Assembly: GCF_900105805.1 (NCBI RefSeq)
Contig: NZ_LT629788.1
Coordinates: 1,860,001 to 1,924,000 of the forward strand
Origin: Pseudomonas moraviensis
GTDB lineage: Bacteria; Pseudomonadota; Gammaproteobacteria; Pseudomonadales; Pseudomonadaceae
Length of the DNA: 64,000 nt
Direction of reading: 5' to 3'
Positions 49,438 through 57,890 of this stretch are shown here, piece by piece; position 1 is the first letter of the stretch; the number at the start of each line of letters is the position of its first letter. The notes under the pieces are model-generated. The model was not told where the DNA came from and searched no databases. It saw only the letters and a program-made list of their open reading frames with translations. The translations under genes and the position numbers were made by a program.

Positions 49438-50427
49438 ATGATCCGACTCGGCCAAGCCACGATTTCTCTGGAACGGCGCGAAGCCTTTCTCGATGGCCGG
49501 CCCTTGCGCGTGGGCGGGCGGGCGTTCGAAATACTCTCGGTGCTGATGCAGGCCGACGGGCGCATCGTCAGCAAGGACGAACTGATCAATCAGGTGTGGC
49601 CGGACATCGTCGTCGAAGAGAACAATCTGCAAGTGCAGATTTCCTCGCTGCGCAAACTGCTCGGGGAAAAAGAAATCATCCAGACGGTTCCCCGTCGAGG
49701 TTACCGATTATTGAAAGACCGCGAACCCAATCTGCCGCTGTTCAACCCACTGGCCTCGGCGCCGATCGTGGCGCAGCCGCCGCCGGTCGATGCGCAATCG
49801 GTGCCGGTGTTCATTGTCGACGATGAGGCCTGCGTGCGTACCGCGTTGAGCCGCTTGTTGCGCGCCGAAGGCATCGAACACCGGATTTTCCAGTCCGCCG
49901 AGGAATTGCTCGACGCCGACATCGCCAATGGCCCGGCGTGCCTGCTGCTCGACGTCAGCCTGCCGGAAGCCACGGGTTTGCAGTTGCAGGCGGCACTGAA
50001 CCAGCGCGGCTTGCCGTGGCCGGTGATCTTCATGACCGGCCACGGCACCATTCCGATGTCGGTGCAGGCCATGAAGGCCGGCGCGGTGGAGTTTCTGACC
50101 AAGCCCTTCAATGACGATGAACTGCTCGGCATTCTGCGCAACACTCGTCAGCACGCGGCGACGGCGTACGATCAATGGCAACGGGTTCAGCACGTGCGGC
50201 AATTGGCAGCGCACCTGACGCCGCGTGAGCGCGAGGTGCTGCCGCTTATAGTTGGCGGTCTGTCGAACAAGCAGATCGCCAACCAGTTGGGCACCAGTGA
50301 GGTGACCGCCAAGGTTCACCGTAAACACATCATGGCGAAGATGCAGACCCGCTCGCTGGTCAACCTCGTCGAACTCTACGGACTGATCAGCGCTGCGCCT
50401 TCGCCTGGCCCATCGAGCCTGTCGTGA
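49438..50427 (+). CDS. Response regulator with OmpR-type and LuxR-type DNA-binding domains
   Basis: This 329-residue protein has an unusual order. Residues about 8-98 are a PhoB/OmpR-type winged helix (GRAFEILSVLMQADGRIVSKDELINQVWP, RRGYRLL). Residues about 120-235 are a receiver (FIVDDEACVRTAL, the phospho-acceptor Asp in LLLDVSLPEATGL, and the Lys in FLTKPFNDDELL). Residues about 258-322 are a LuxR/FixJ helix-turn-helix (LTPREREVLPLIVGGLSNKQIANQLG). The receiver and LuxR part resemble FixJ; the extra N-terminal DNA-binding domain is not usual. The start is ATG at 49438. It is divergent from the giant histidine kinase and overlaps a receiver-only gene. Confidence 0.9.
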   Translation: MIRLGQATISLERREAFLDGRPLRVGGRAFEILSVLMQADGRIVSKDELINQVWPDIVVEENNLQVQISSLRKLLGEKEIIQTVPRRGYRLLKDREPNLPLFNPLASAPIVAQPPPVDAQSVPVFIVDDEACVRTALSRLLRAEGIEHRIFQSAEELLDADIANGPACLLLDVSLPEATGLQLQAALNQRGLPWPVIFMTGHGTIPMSVQAMKAGAVEFLTKPFNDDELLGILRNTRQHAATAYDQWQRVQHVRQLAAHLTPREREVLPLIVGGLSNKQIANQLGTSEVTAKVHRKHIMAKMQTRSLVNLVELYGLISAAPSPGPSSLS

Positions 50428-50819
50428 GCGGCCTGGCGGGTTGCCCGACGGCAGCCGACGGCACCCGACCTACCATCGTCTGCATCGTTGATGACGACGC
50501 ATCCGTGCGCAAAAGCCTGTCGAATCTTCTGCGTTCCGTCGGTTATCGCGCGCAGGTGTATGCCAGCGGCGAAGCGTTTCTCGCCGACGCCGACTTCGCC
50601 GAGATCGCCTGTCTGCTGCTGGACCTGCGCATGCCCGGCCTGTCCGGCATCGACGTCATGCGCGCGCTGCCGCGACAGATTCCGGTGATCTGCATGTCTG
50701 CTCACTGGGACGAGGCGGCGCTGGCCGAAACCGGGCATTACCAGGCGTTCGAGTGCCTGTGCAAACCCTTCGAGGAAGAGGTGTTACTGGCGGCACTCGA
50801 CAAGGCCCTGCACCGCTAA
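50424..50819 (+). CDS. Stand-alone receiver-domain protein
   Basis: This 131-residue protein is a single receiver domain. VCIVDDDASVRKSLSNLLRSVGY carries the acidic pocket, CLLLDLRMPGLSGIDVM the phospho-acceptor Asp, and LCKPFEEEVLLAAL the conserved Lys. It has no output domain. The GTG start at 50424 overlaps the stop of the preceding regulator by 4 bases, so the two are translationally coupled. It may act as a phosphate sink or a competing receiver for the giant histidine kinase. Confidence 0.88.
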   Translation: MSGLAGCPTAADGTRPTIVCIVDDDASVRKSLSNLLRSVGYRAQVYASGEAFLADADFAEIACLLLDLRMPGLSGIDVMRALPRQIPVICMSAHWDEAALAETGHYQAFECLCKPFEEEVLLAALDKALHR

Positions 50820-50830
50820 AGCTGCTCACT

Positions 50831-51424
50831 TCAACTGTCCTGCATGGTTTCTTCCTGAGTCTCGATCACGGGCAACGACTCAGTCATCGAAGCGTGACAC
50901 ACCGCCAGGATTTCATCGGCCAGCGCCGAGTCGTCCGGGCAGGCCCGCGACAGCATGATCGCGCCGACCGCATGGGCCAGCAGGTCGATCATTTTGCTTC
51001 TGCCCTCACCTTGCGGCGCGGTCGGGTATTTCTCGCCCAGGATCTGCAATAAGCGCTCGATGCCCTCGGCGAAAGCTGTCTTCACATCCCCCGACTGCCG
51101 CGCCGCATCGCCGCACAGTGCCGCCATGGTGCAACCAGTGGAACGGCCGTCGCGATGGTCGCGTGAAACGTACACATCGATGAAGTCCTGCACGCTCATC
51201 GCCTCGGCGCTGGCCAGTGACTGCGCCAGGCTGTTGGCCGACGCTTCGGCCATCAGATCGGCCTTGGAGCCGAAGTGTTTGTAAAAACCGCCGTGGGTGA
51301 AACCGGCCGCCGCCATCAGGTCAGCCACACCAACCCCGTCATAACCGCGTTCGCGGAACATCACTGAAGCCGTTTCGACAATGTGCTCGCGATTGGCCTG
51401 AGCCTGAGCTTTGGATACGCGCAT
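50831..51424 (-). CDS. TetR-family repressor
   Basis: This 197-residue TetR protein has an N-terminal HTH (ASVMFRERGYDGVGVADLMAAAGFTHGGFYKHFGSKADL). A C-terminal ligand domain has several cysteines (GCTMAALCGDAARQ, SRACPDDSA, AVCHASM). The start at 51424 has GGAGG upstream. It is divergent from the SDR and quinone-type oxidoreductase genes and probably represses them. The cysteine-rich ligand domain suggests, but does not prove, response to electrophiles or oxidants. Confidence 0.88.
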   Translation of the reverse strand: MRVSKAQAQANREHIVETASVMFRERGYDGVGVADLMAAAGFTHGGFYKHFGSKADLMAEASANSLAQSLASAEAMSVQDFIDVYVSRDHRDGRSTGCTMAALCGDAARQSGDVKTAFAEGIERLLQILGEKYPTAPQGEGRSKMIDLLAHAVGAIMLSRACPDDSALADEILAVCHASMTESLPVIETQEETMQDS

Positions 51425-51563
51425 GTTGGATACCTCCAGCGCTGAAAAATCATGGCTCGATGATACATAGATGTTGGCCATAATCAAAACCGTTGACAGT
51501 TTAGATTTCGATCATCATCCTAAAAGCCCGCAATCAATCTTCTATTCAAAAAGAGCCGACACC

Positions 51564-52352
51564 ATGACTACTCGCCCTACTGTTCTGATCACTGGCGCCT
51601 CCACCGGCATCGGCGCGGTCTACGCCGCACGTTTCGCCCAACGCGGGCACGATCTGGTGCTGGTCGCCCGTGACCAGTCGCGTCTGGACGCCCTCGCCGC
51701 CGGTCTGCGCGCTGAGCACAACGTCAATATCGAAGTGCTGCAAGCCGATCTGACCCGACTCAGCGATCTGCAGACTGTCGAAGCGCGCCTGCGCGACGAC
51801 GCGCGCATCGGCATCCTCGTCAACAATGCCGGCGCCGCGCAGTCCGGCACGTTCATCGAACAAAGCACTGACAGCGTGGCGCAACTGGTCGCCCTCAACA
51901 CCACCGCGCTGGTGCGGCTGGCCAGCGCCATCGCCCCGCGTCTGGCCAAGGCTGGGGACGGCGCGATCATCAACATCGGTTCGGTGGTGGGCCTGGCGCC
52001 GGAGTTCGGCATGTCGGTGTATGGCGCGACCAAAGCGTTCGTGCTGTTTCTCTCCCAGGGCCTGAGCCTGGAGCTGTCGCCGAAAGGCGTGTACGTGCAA
52101 GCCGTACTACCCGCCGCCACCCGTACGGAAATCTGGGACCGCGCCGGTATCGACATCAACACGCTGACCGACATCATGGAAGTCGGCGACATGGTTGACG
52201 CTGCGCTGGTCGGTTTTGATCGTCGCGAAGTCGTCACCATCCCGCCGCTGCATGAAGGCGAACGCTGGGATGCCCTGCAAACCGCGCGGCAGGGCCTGCT
52301 GGGGCAGATTCGCCAGTCGGCCGTGGCGCCACGTTATCTGCCTCAAGCCTGA
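51564..52352 (+). CDS. Short-chain dehydrogenase/reductase
   Basis: This is a 262-residue SDR. The nucleotide-binding motif TGASTGIG is at residues 10-17, NNAG near 89, and the catalytic Ser and Tyr-x-x-x-Lys are in IINIGSVVG and VYGATKAF. It should reduce or oxidise a small carbonyl or alcohol with NAD(P)H. The start at 51564 (MTTRPTVLITGA) is the family start. It is followed 55 bases later by a quinone-oxidoreductase-like gene, probably in one operon, and is divergent from a TetR gene. Confidence 0.92.
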   Translation: MTTRPTVLITGASTGIGAVYAARFAQRGHDLVLVARDQSRLDALAAGLRAEHNVNIEVLQADLTRLSDLQTVEARLRDDARIGILVNNAGAAQSGTFIEQSTDSVAQLVALNTTALVRLASAIAPRLAKAGDGAIINIGSVVGLAPEFGMSVYGATKAFVLFLSQGLSLELSPKGVYVQAVLPAATRTEIWDRAGIDINTLTDIMEVGDMVDAALVGFDRREVVTIPPLHEGERWDALQTARQGLLGQIRQSAVAPRYLPQA

Positions 52353-52407
52353 CTTCAACCGGACCCGCCGCCAGTGCGGCGGGTTCCTACCGACAAGAGC
52401 ATCCGTA

Positions 52408-53424
52408 ATGAAAGCATTTTTCATCGAGCGCTACGGCAAGCAGAACGGCCGGATTGGCGACGTCCCCGAACCGCTGATCGGGGAAAACGACGTGCTGATC
52501 GAAGTGCACGGCAGCAGCATCAACCCGCTGGATCTGAAGATTCGCAGCGGCGAATTCAAGATGATCCTGCCCTATCAGATGCCTTTGATATTGGGCAACG
52601 ATGTCGCCGGTGTGGTGCTCGGCACTGGTGCGGCGGTCAAGCGGTTCAAGCCGGGCGATGAGGTTTATGCCCGTGCGCCTGAAAACAGGATCGGCACGTT
52701 TGCCCACCGCATCGCCGTCGACGAAACAGCGGTCGCCCTCAAACCCGCCCGTCTCGACATGACCGAGGCGGCGTGCATGCCGCTGGTGGCGTTGACCGCG
52801 TGGCAGGCATTGGTTGAAGTCGCCAGGTTGCAAAAGGGTCAGAAAGTGTTGATCCACGCCGGCTCCGGTGGCGTCGGCACAGTCGCCATTCAGCTGGCCA
52901 GACACCTCGGCGCTTTCGTCGCGACGACTACCAGCACGGCGAATGTCGAGTGGGTCAAAGCGCTGGGCGCTGACGTGGTGATTGATTACACGCAACAGGA
53001 TTTCGCCAGCGAACTGCGCGATTACGATGTAGTGCTCAACAGCCTCGGTGGCGATGTGCTGGAGAAATCGCTGAAGGTGCTGAAACCGGGTGGGCAGCTG
53101 ATTTCCCTGTCCGGACCGCCGACCGCGCAGTTCGCACAGGAGCAGGGTTTGTCGTGGCTGCTTGGGTTGGTCATGCGTGTGCTCAGCAGCGGTATCCGGC
53201 GAAAGGCGCGCAAGCGTGGGGTGCGTTATGCGTTTCTGTTTATGCGCGCCGATGGCATTCAGCTGCAGAAGATCAGCGCATTGATCGAGGCTGGGGTTAT
53301 CAAACCGGTGATCGACCGGATCTTTGGCTTCGATCAGATAGCTGACGCCTTGCACTACGTCGAACAAGGCCGGGCCAAGGGCAAGGTCGCCATCGTGATC
53401 GATCCTGAAAGCCCCTCACCCTAG
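52408..53424 (+). CDS. NADP-dependent MDR-family oxidoreductase (quinone reductase-like)
   Basis: This is a 338-residue medium-chain reductase. GSSINPLDLKIRSGEF, ILGNDVAGVV and VLIHAGSGGVGTVAIQLARHLGA (Rossmann motif) are typical of the zinc-free quinone oxidoreductase group. No zinc-ligand set is visible. It follows the SDR gene and probably handles reactive alkenals or quinones. Its last residues, ESPSP, and the TAG stop codon come from a dispersed repeat that begins at 53411, so the original C-terminus may have been replaced. Confidence 0.88.
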   Translation: MKAFFIERYGKQNGRIGDVPEPLIGENDVLIEVHGSSINPLDLKIRSGEFKMILPYQMPLILGNDVAGVVLGTGAAVKRFKPGDEVYARAPENRIGTFAHRIAVDETAVALKPARLDMTEAACMPLVALTAWQALVEVARLQKGQKVLIHAGSGGVGTVAIQLARHLGAFVATTTSTANVEWVKALGADVVIDYTQQDFASELRDYDVVLNSLGGDVLEKSLKVLKPGGQLISLSGPPTAQFAQEQGLSWLLGLVMRVLSSGIRRKARKRGVRYAFLFMRADGIQLQKISALIEAGVIKPVIDRIFGFDQIADALHYVEQGRAKGKVAIVIDPESPSP

Positions 53425-53560
53425 CCCTCTCCCAAGGGAGAGGGAACTGACCGAGTTGAATGTGCGAGTTACACCGATCTGAGATACCGAGGCGAACACA
53501 GGTCTCAAAAAGCCCACAAATCAGCTCCCTCTCCTCGGGGAGAGGGCTGGGGTGAGGGGT
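53411..53560. repeat. Second dispersed repeat family, inverted pair
   Basis: The left arm is GCCCCTCACCCTAGCCCTCT and the right arm, inverted, GAGAGGGCTGGGGTGAGGGG. It is the same element as at 43792-43940. The left arm supplies the stop codon of the oxidoreductase gene. Confidence 0.85.
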
Positions 53561-53773
53561 GAATCCAGCGCGGTGTCCAAGCATGTGCATTGCAATACCA
53601 CGCTCAATCCGCCCCTCCTGCTGAAACCTCGAGAAACCCCTCTCAACTTGCGTTTTGCTAATCCTGCACCACGCTTGATTCACAGAAGTGCACGTTTTCA
53701 TGGCAAAACTGCGGTTAACTGAATGGTTAGTTACCGCTATAATCCCGCGCTTCATTCAAACGGGACTTTCAAT
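53425..53773. other. 349-base gap before gcd
   Basis: The gap contains the rest of the dispersed repeat pair (to 53560), about 150 bases without recognisable content, and the gcd promoter at 53715-53743. I see no gene. Confidence 0.6.
53715..53743 (+). promoter_or_regulatory. Sigma-70 promoter of gcd
   Basis: TTAACT (53715-53720) and a perfect TATAAT (53738-53743) are separated by 17 bases. Transcription would begin near 53750, downstream of an in-frame ATG at 53723, which decides in favour of the GTG start at 53774. Confidence 0.7.
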
Positions 53774-56179
53774 GTGAACCACAGTCAACGCGTCTCAGGC
53801 GTTTCAACGTTCATTCTCGTCGGCCTTGGCGTGATCATCGCCCTGCTCGGTCTGGCGCTCGCGGCCGGCGGTGTGAAGCTGGTCAGCCTGGGCGGTTCCT
53901 GGTACTTCCTGGTCGGCGGTCTGGCGATGACCGTTTCCGGTGTGCTGATCGCACTGAAGAAGACTGCAGGCGCCTGGCTGTTCGCCGCGTTTCTCGTGGC
54001 GACTGCGATCTGGGCGGTGGCTGACGCCGGGCTGGTGTTCTGGCCGGTGTTCTCGCGGCTGTTCATGTTCAGCGCGATCGGTATGGTCGTCGCGCTGGTC
54101 TACCCGCTGCTGGCGCGTGCCAATGGCCGCGTTGCCGGTCGCGGCGCGTATGCCGTGGCCGCTGTGCTCGCCGTGGGTGTGGCGGTTGCTGCGGGCAACA
54201 TGTTCGTCGCGCATCCAACGGTTGCGGCCACTGGCACCGGTCCGGGACTGACCCCGGTCGAGCCGGCCAAGGCGCAGAAAGACTGGGCGCACTACGGCAA
54301 CACCGAAGGTGGCAGCCGCTTCGCCGCGCTCGATCAGATCAACCGCAACAACGTCGACCAATTGAAAGTCGCGTGGACCTACCACACCGGTGACGTCGCC
54401 GAGAGCGATGGCAACGGCGCCGAAGACCAGCTCACCCCGCTGCAGGTCGGCAACAAGGTGTTCATCTGCACTCCGCACAACAACCTGATCGCCCTCGACG
54501 CCGACACCGGTAAAGAGCTGTGGAAGAACGCGATCAACGCGCAATCGAAAGTCTGGCAGCGCTGCCGTGGCATGGCTTATTTCGACGCCACCGCCACCCT
54601 CGCTCAGCCGAGCAATTCTTCGATCATCGAAGCCAAACCGGCGCCGGCCGCCAACTGCCAGCGCCGTCTGCTGACCAACACCATCGATGCCCGCCTGATC
54701 GCGGTCGACGCTGACACCGGCGAGTTCTGCCAAGGTTTCGGCAACAACGGTCAGGTCGATCTGAAGGCCGGTCTGGGGGATGTTCCGGACAGCTACTATC
54801 AGTTGTCGTCCGCGCCATTGATGGCCGGCACCACCGTGGTGGTAGGCGGTCGCGTCGCCGACAACGTGCAGAGCGACATGCCCGGCGGCGTGATTCGCGG
54901 GTTTGACGTGATCACCGGCGCCATGCGCTGGGCGTTCGACCCGGGCAACCCGCAGGATCGCAATGCACCGGCCGATGGCAGCACCTACGTGCGCAGCACG
55001 CCAAACAGCTGGGCACCGATGTCCTATGACGCAGCGACCAACACGGTGTTCCTGCCCATGGGCAGCTCGTCCACCGACATCTATGGTGTCGAGCGTAGCG
55101 AACTGGACCACAAGTACGGCGCCTCGATCCTCGCGCTGGATGCCAGCACGGGTGAAGAACGCTGGGTGTTCCAGACCGTGCACAACGATCTGTGGGACTT
55201 CGACCTGCCGATGCAGCCGAGCCTGATCGACTTCGACAAGGACGGCCAAAGCGTTCCGGCGCTGGTCATCGGCACCAAGGCCGGGCAGATCTATGTGCTC
55301 GATCGCGCCACCGGCAAGCCACTGACTGAAGTCAAGGAAGTACCGGTGAAAGCCGCGAACATCCCCAACGAGCCGTACTCGCCGACCCAGCCGAAATCCG
55401 TGGGCATGCCGCAGATCGGCGCGCAGCACCTGACCGAGTCGGACATGTGGGGCGCCACGCCGTATGACCAGTTGCTCTGCCGCATCGACTTCAAGAGCAT
55501 GCGCTACGAGGGTCTGTACACCGCGCCGGGCACTGACAAATCGCTGAGCTTCCCGGGTTCGCTGGGCGGCATGAACTGGGGCAGCATCTCCACTGACCCG
55601 GTGCACGGTTTCATCTTCGTCAACGACATGCGCCTGGGTCTGTGGATTCAGATGATTCCATCGCAGAACAAGGGCCAGGCCGCAGGCGGTGGCGAAGCAC
55701 TGAACACCGGCATGGGCGCTGTGCCGCTCAAAGGCACGCCGTACGCAGTGAACAAGAACCGCTTCCTCTCGGTGGCCGGCATTCCGTGCCAGGCGCCGCC
55801 GTTCGGCACGTTGACCGCGATCGACATGAAGACCCAGAAAGTCGCGTGGCAGGTTCCGGTCGGCACCGTTGAAGACACCGGTCCTCTGGGCATTCGCATG
55901 CACTTGCCGATCAAGATCGGTCTGCCAACCCTCGGCGGCCCCCTGTCGACCCAGGGTGGCCTGATCTTCATTGCCGGCACCCAGGACTTCTACCTGCGCG
56001 CCTTCAACAGCGGCAACGGCGAAGAAGTCTGGAAAGCGCGTCTGCCAGTCGGCAGCCAGGGCGGCCCGATGACCTACGTTTCGCCGAAGACCGGCAAGCA
56101 GTACATCGTCGTCACCGCTGGCGGCGCACGTCAGTCGACTGATCGCGGCGATTACGTGATGGCCTACGCCCTGCCGTAA
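53774..56179 (+). CDS. gcd: Membrane-bound PQQ-dependent glucose dehydrogenase
   Basis: This 801-residue enzyme oxidises glucose to glucono-lactone in the periplasm and passes electrons to ubiquinone. Five hydrophobic segments fill residues about 8-145. The eight-bladed PQQ propeller follows (DWAHYGNTEGGSRFAALDQINRNNV, ALDADTGKELWK, VFQTVHNDLWDFDLPMQPSL, GGPMTYVSPKTGKQYIVVTAGG). The GTG at 53774 is preferred because a promoter lies over the upstream ATG and the length then fits Pseudomonas Gcd. It is followed by a hairpin and oprB, linking glucose oxidation with uptake. Confidence 0.96.
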   Translation: MNHSQRVSGVSTFILVGLGVIIALLGLALAAGGVKLVSLGGSWYFLVGGLAMTVSGVLIALKKTAGAWLFAAFLVATAIWAVADAGLVFWPVFSRLFMFSAIGMVVALVYPLLARANGRVAGRGAYAVAAVLAVGVAVAAGNMFVAHPTVAATGTGPGLTPVEPAKAQKDWAHYGNTEGGSRFAALDQINRNNVDQLKVAWTYHTGDVAESDGNGAEDQLTPLQVGNKVFICTPHNNLIALDADTGKELWKNAINAQSKVWQRCRGMAYFDATATLAQPSNSSIIEAKPAPAANCQRRLLTNTIDARLIAVDADTGEFCQGFGNNGQVDLKAGLGDVPDSYYQLSSAPLMAGTTVVVGGRVADNVQSDMPGGVIRGFDVITGAMRWAFDPGNPQDRNAPADGSTYVRSTPNSWAPMSYDAATNTVFLPMGSSSTDIYGVERSELDHKYGASILALDASTGEERWVFQTVHNDLWDFDLPMQPSLIDFDKDGQSVPALVIGTKAGQIYVLDRATGKPLTEVKEVPVKAANIPNEPYSPTQPKSVGMPQIGAQHLTESDMWGATPYDQLLCRIDFKSMRYEGLYTAPGTDKSLSFPGSLGGMNWGSISTDPVHGFIFVNDMRLGLWIQMIPSQNKGQAAGGGEALNTGMGAVPLKGTPYAVNKNRFLSVAGIPCQAPPFGTLTAIDMKTQKVAWQVPVGTVEDTGPLGIRMHLPIKIGLPTLGGPLSTQGGLIFIAGTQDFYLRAFNSGNGEEVWKARLPVGSQGGPMTYVSPKTGKQYIVVTAGGARQSTDRGDYVMAYALP

Positions 56180-56211
56180 TCCGCTGCTGCACATCCACCC
56201 ACTCCCCAGCG

Positions 56212-56233
56212 CGCGGTGCCTCACAGCACCGCG
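56212..56233 (+). terminator. Hairpin between gcd and oprB
   Basis: CGCGGTGC, loop CTCACA, GCACCGCG is a perfect 8-bp stem followed by TCGCCGTTTTATT. It could end gcd transcription or reduce read-through into oprB. Confidence 0.55.
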
Positions 56234-56276
56234 TCGCCGTTTTATTGCGTTGAAGATTTCAGCAGGAAGGATTCAC

Positions 56277-57575
56277 ATGTCATCGGCTGTTCGCTTTTCT
56301 CGTACCAAACTTTCCACTGGCCTGCTGCTGGGCCTGAGCTGCACCACCGCCCTGCCCGCGCTGGCCGCCAGCGATTCCGGTCTGCTGACCCGCAGCACCC
56401 TCACCGGTGACTGGGGCGGCTTGCGTCATCAACTGGATGAAGACGGCGTCAAGTTCAGCGGCGATTACAGCGGCGAAACCGCTTACAACGCCGACGGCGG
56501 CCTGCACCGTTCGGCGCGTTATTCGCAGAACATCAAGCTCGGCGTGCAGTTTGATCTGGGCAAGCTGTATGGCGTCGACAATGCCGGCAAGGTGCAACTG
56601 ACCATCAACGACCGTCGCGGCAACAGCGCTTCGGAAGATCTGGTCGGCAACCGCTTGCCGATTCAGGAAAACTACGGCGGCCTGTACACGCGCCTGACCG
56701 AGCTCAGTTACGAGCGCAGCCTGTTCACTCCGGCGCTGAACGTGAAGCTCGGCTACATGGCCATGGGCAACGACCTCGGCGGCCTCGACAGCGGCATTCT
56801 GTGCAACTTCATGAACGCTGGTTTCTGCGGCCATCCGCTGAACATGTCCGGCGGCAGCGGCTGGACCAACTACCCCAACGCGCGTCTGGGCGTGCGGGTC
56901 AAATACGACCTGTCGCCGTCCTGGCAGCTGCGTGTGGCGGCGTTCAACGTCGACCCCGAGAGCAACGGCAATTCCAGCCGCGCCTGGCATTTGGGGCCGA
57001 AGCACACCACCGGCACCGTCGTACCGATCGAGCTGGTGTACAAGCACGCCGGCGAGCTGCCGGGTGAATACAAGCTCGGCTATTACTACGACAGTTCCGA
57101 CGTCAAACGCATTGGCAGCGACGACGAGGTGTCCGGTCGTGGCGGTCATTACCTGCTGATCGATCAGGCGGTCTGGCGTTCGCCGACCTCCGAGGGGCGC
57201 AGCCTGCATGCGTTTGGTCAGTATTCGGCGGCCAGTGAAGCGGCCTCACCGTTCAGCAAGTGGTACGGCACCGGCGTAGTCCTGTACAAACCGTTCGAAG
57301 GCCGCCCGCGTGACACTCTGGCGCTGGGCTATGGCCGCGCCGTGCCGAACCCGCGCAGCCGTGATGTTCAGCAGGATGCCGCCATGGCCAATGGCGCTGC
57401 ATTCCCGCATCTCGACAGCGCTGAGCAACTGATCGAATTGGGCTACGGCTACCAGGCCACCCCATGGCTGACCCTGCGCCCGAACCTGCAATACATCATC
57501 GAACCGGGCGCGTTCTCCGGGCAGGACATCGACAATGCGCTGGTGGTGGGGTTGCAGGTGAAGGCTGCGCTTTAA
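56277..57575 (+). CDS. oprB: Carbohydrate-selective porin OprB
   Basis: This is a 432-residue outer-membrane porin with a signal peptide (residues about 1-30, ending ALA). LTGDWGGLRHQLDEDGVKFSGDYSGE is the family N-terminus. A beta-barrel pattern and the C-terminal NALVVGLQVKAAL follow. It lets glucose and related sugars into the periplasm. AGGAAGG lies before the ATG at 56277. Its place after gcd fits joint supply of periplasmic glucose oxidation. Confidence 0.93.
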   Translation: MSSAVRFSRTKLSTGLLLGLSCTTALPALAASDSGLLTRSTLTGDWGGLRHQLDEDGVKFSGDYSGETAYNADGGLHRSARYSQNIKLGVQFDLGKLYGVDNAGKVQLTINDRRGNSASEDLVGNRLPIQENYGGLYTRLTELSYERSLFTPALNVKLGYMAMGNDLGGLDSGILCNFMNAGFCGHPLNMSGGSGWTNYPNARLGVRVKYDLSPSWQLRVAAFNVDPESNGNSSRAWHLGPKHTTGTVVPIELVYKHAGELPGEYKLGYYYDSSDVKRIGSDDEVSGRGGHYLLIDQAVWRSPTSEGRSLHAFGQYSAASEAASPFSKWYGTGVVLYKPFEGRPRDTLALGYGRAVPNPRSRDVQQDAAMANGAAFPHLDSAEQLIELGYGYQATPWLTLRPNLQYIIEPGAFSGQDIDNALVVGLQVKAAL

Positions 57576-57890
57576 GCCTTGTGGTGGATGCACCACCGCT
57601 ATCGCGAGCAGGCTCACTCCTACAGGGTTTGGCGTCGGGCACAAAATCCCGGCAATACACAACCCCCCTGTAGGAGTGAGCCTGCTCGCGATGGCATTGG
57701 TTCAGGCAACCAAAATTTTTGAATGCTCAACCAGTTCCTTCAGAGCACCGACCAGTCACCCACCTGTCGAAATTAATTCCAGCCATCGGTGAATTATTTC
57801 GTGTCCGCATGTATCTGAGGCAGAAGAGCCGGCGCCATCATGGAGATGGCATCGCAGCGCTAATCTGGATCAGCGAGCGGGAACATCGCA
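57576..57890. other. 315-base gap between oprB and proP
   Basis: The gap holds one REP pair (57601-57692) and about 200 bases leading to proP, which should include its promoter. I see no gene. Confidence 0.6.
57601..57692. repeat. REP pair in outward orientation
   Basis: TCGCGAGCAGGCTCACTCCTAC comes first and GTAGGAGTGAGCCTGCTCGCGA second, so the arms are in the reverse order from the other REPINs here. Confidence 0.9.

Noticed and set aside
53804..56224. An 806-codon open frame antisense to gcd.
   Set aside because: It mirrors the gcd coding strand in high-GC DNA, has no recognisable domain, and gcd itself is unmistakable.
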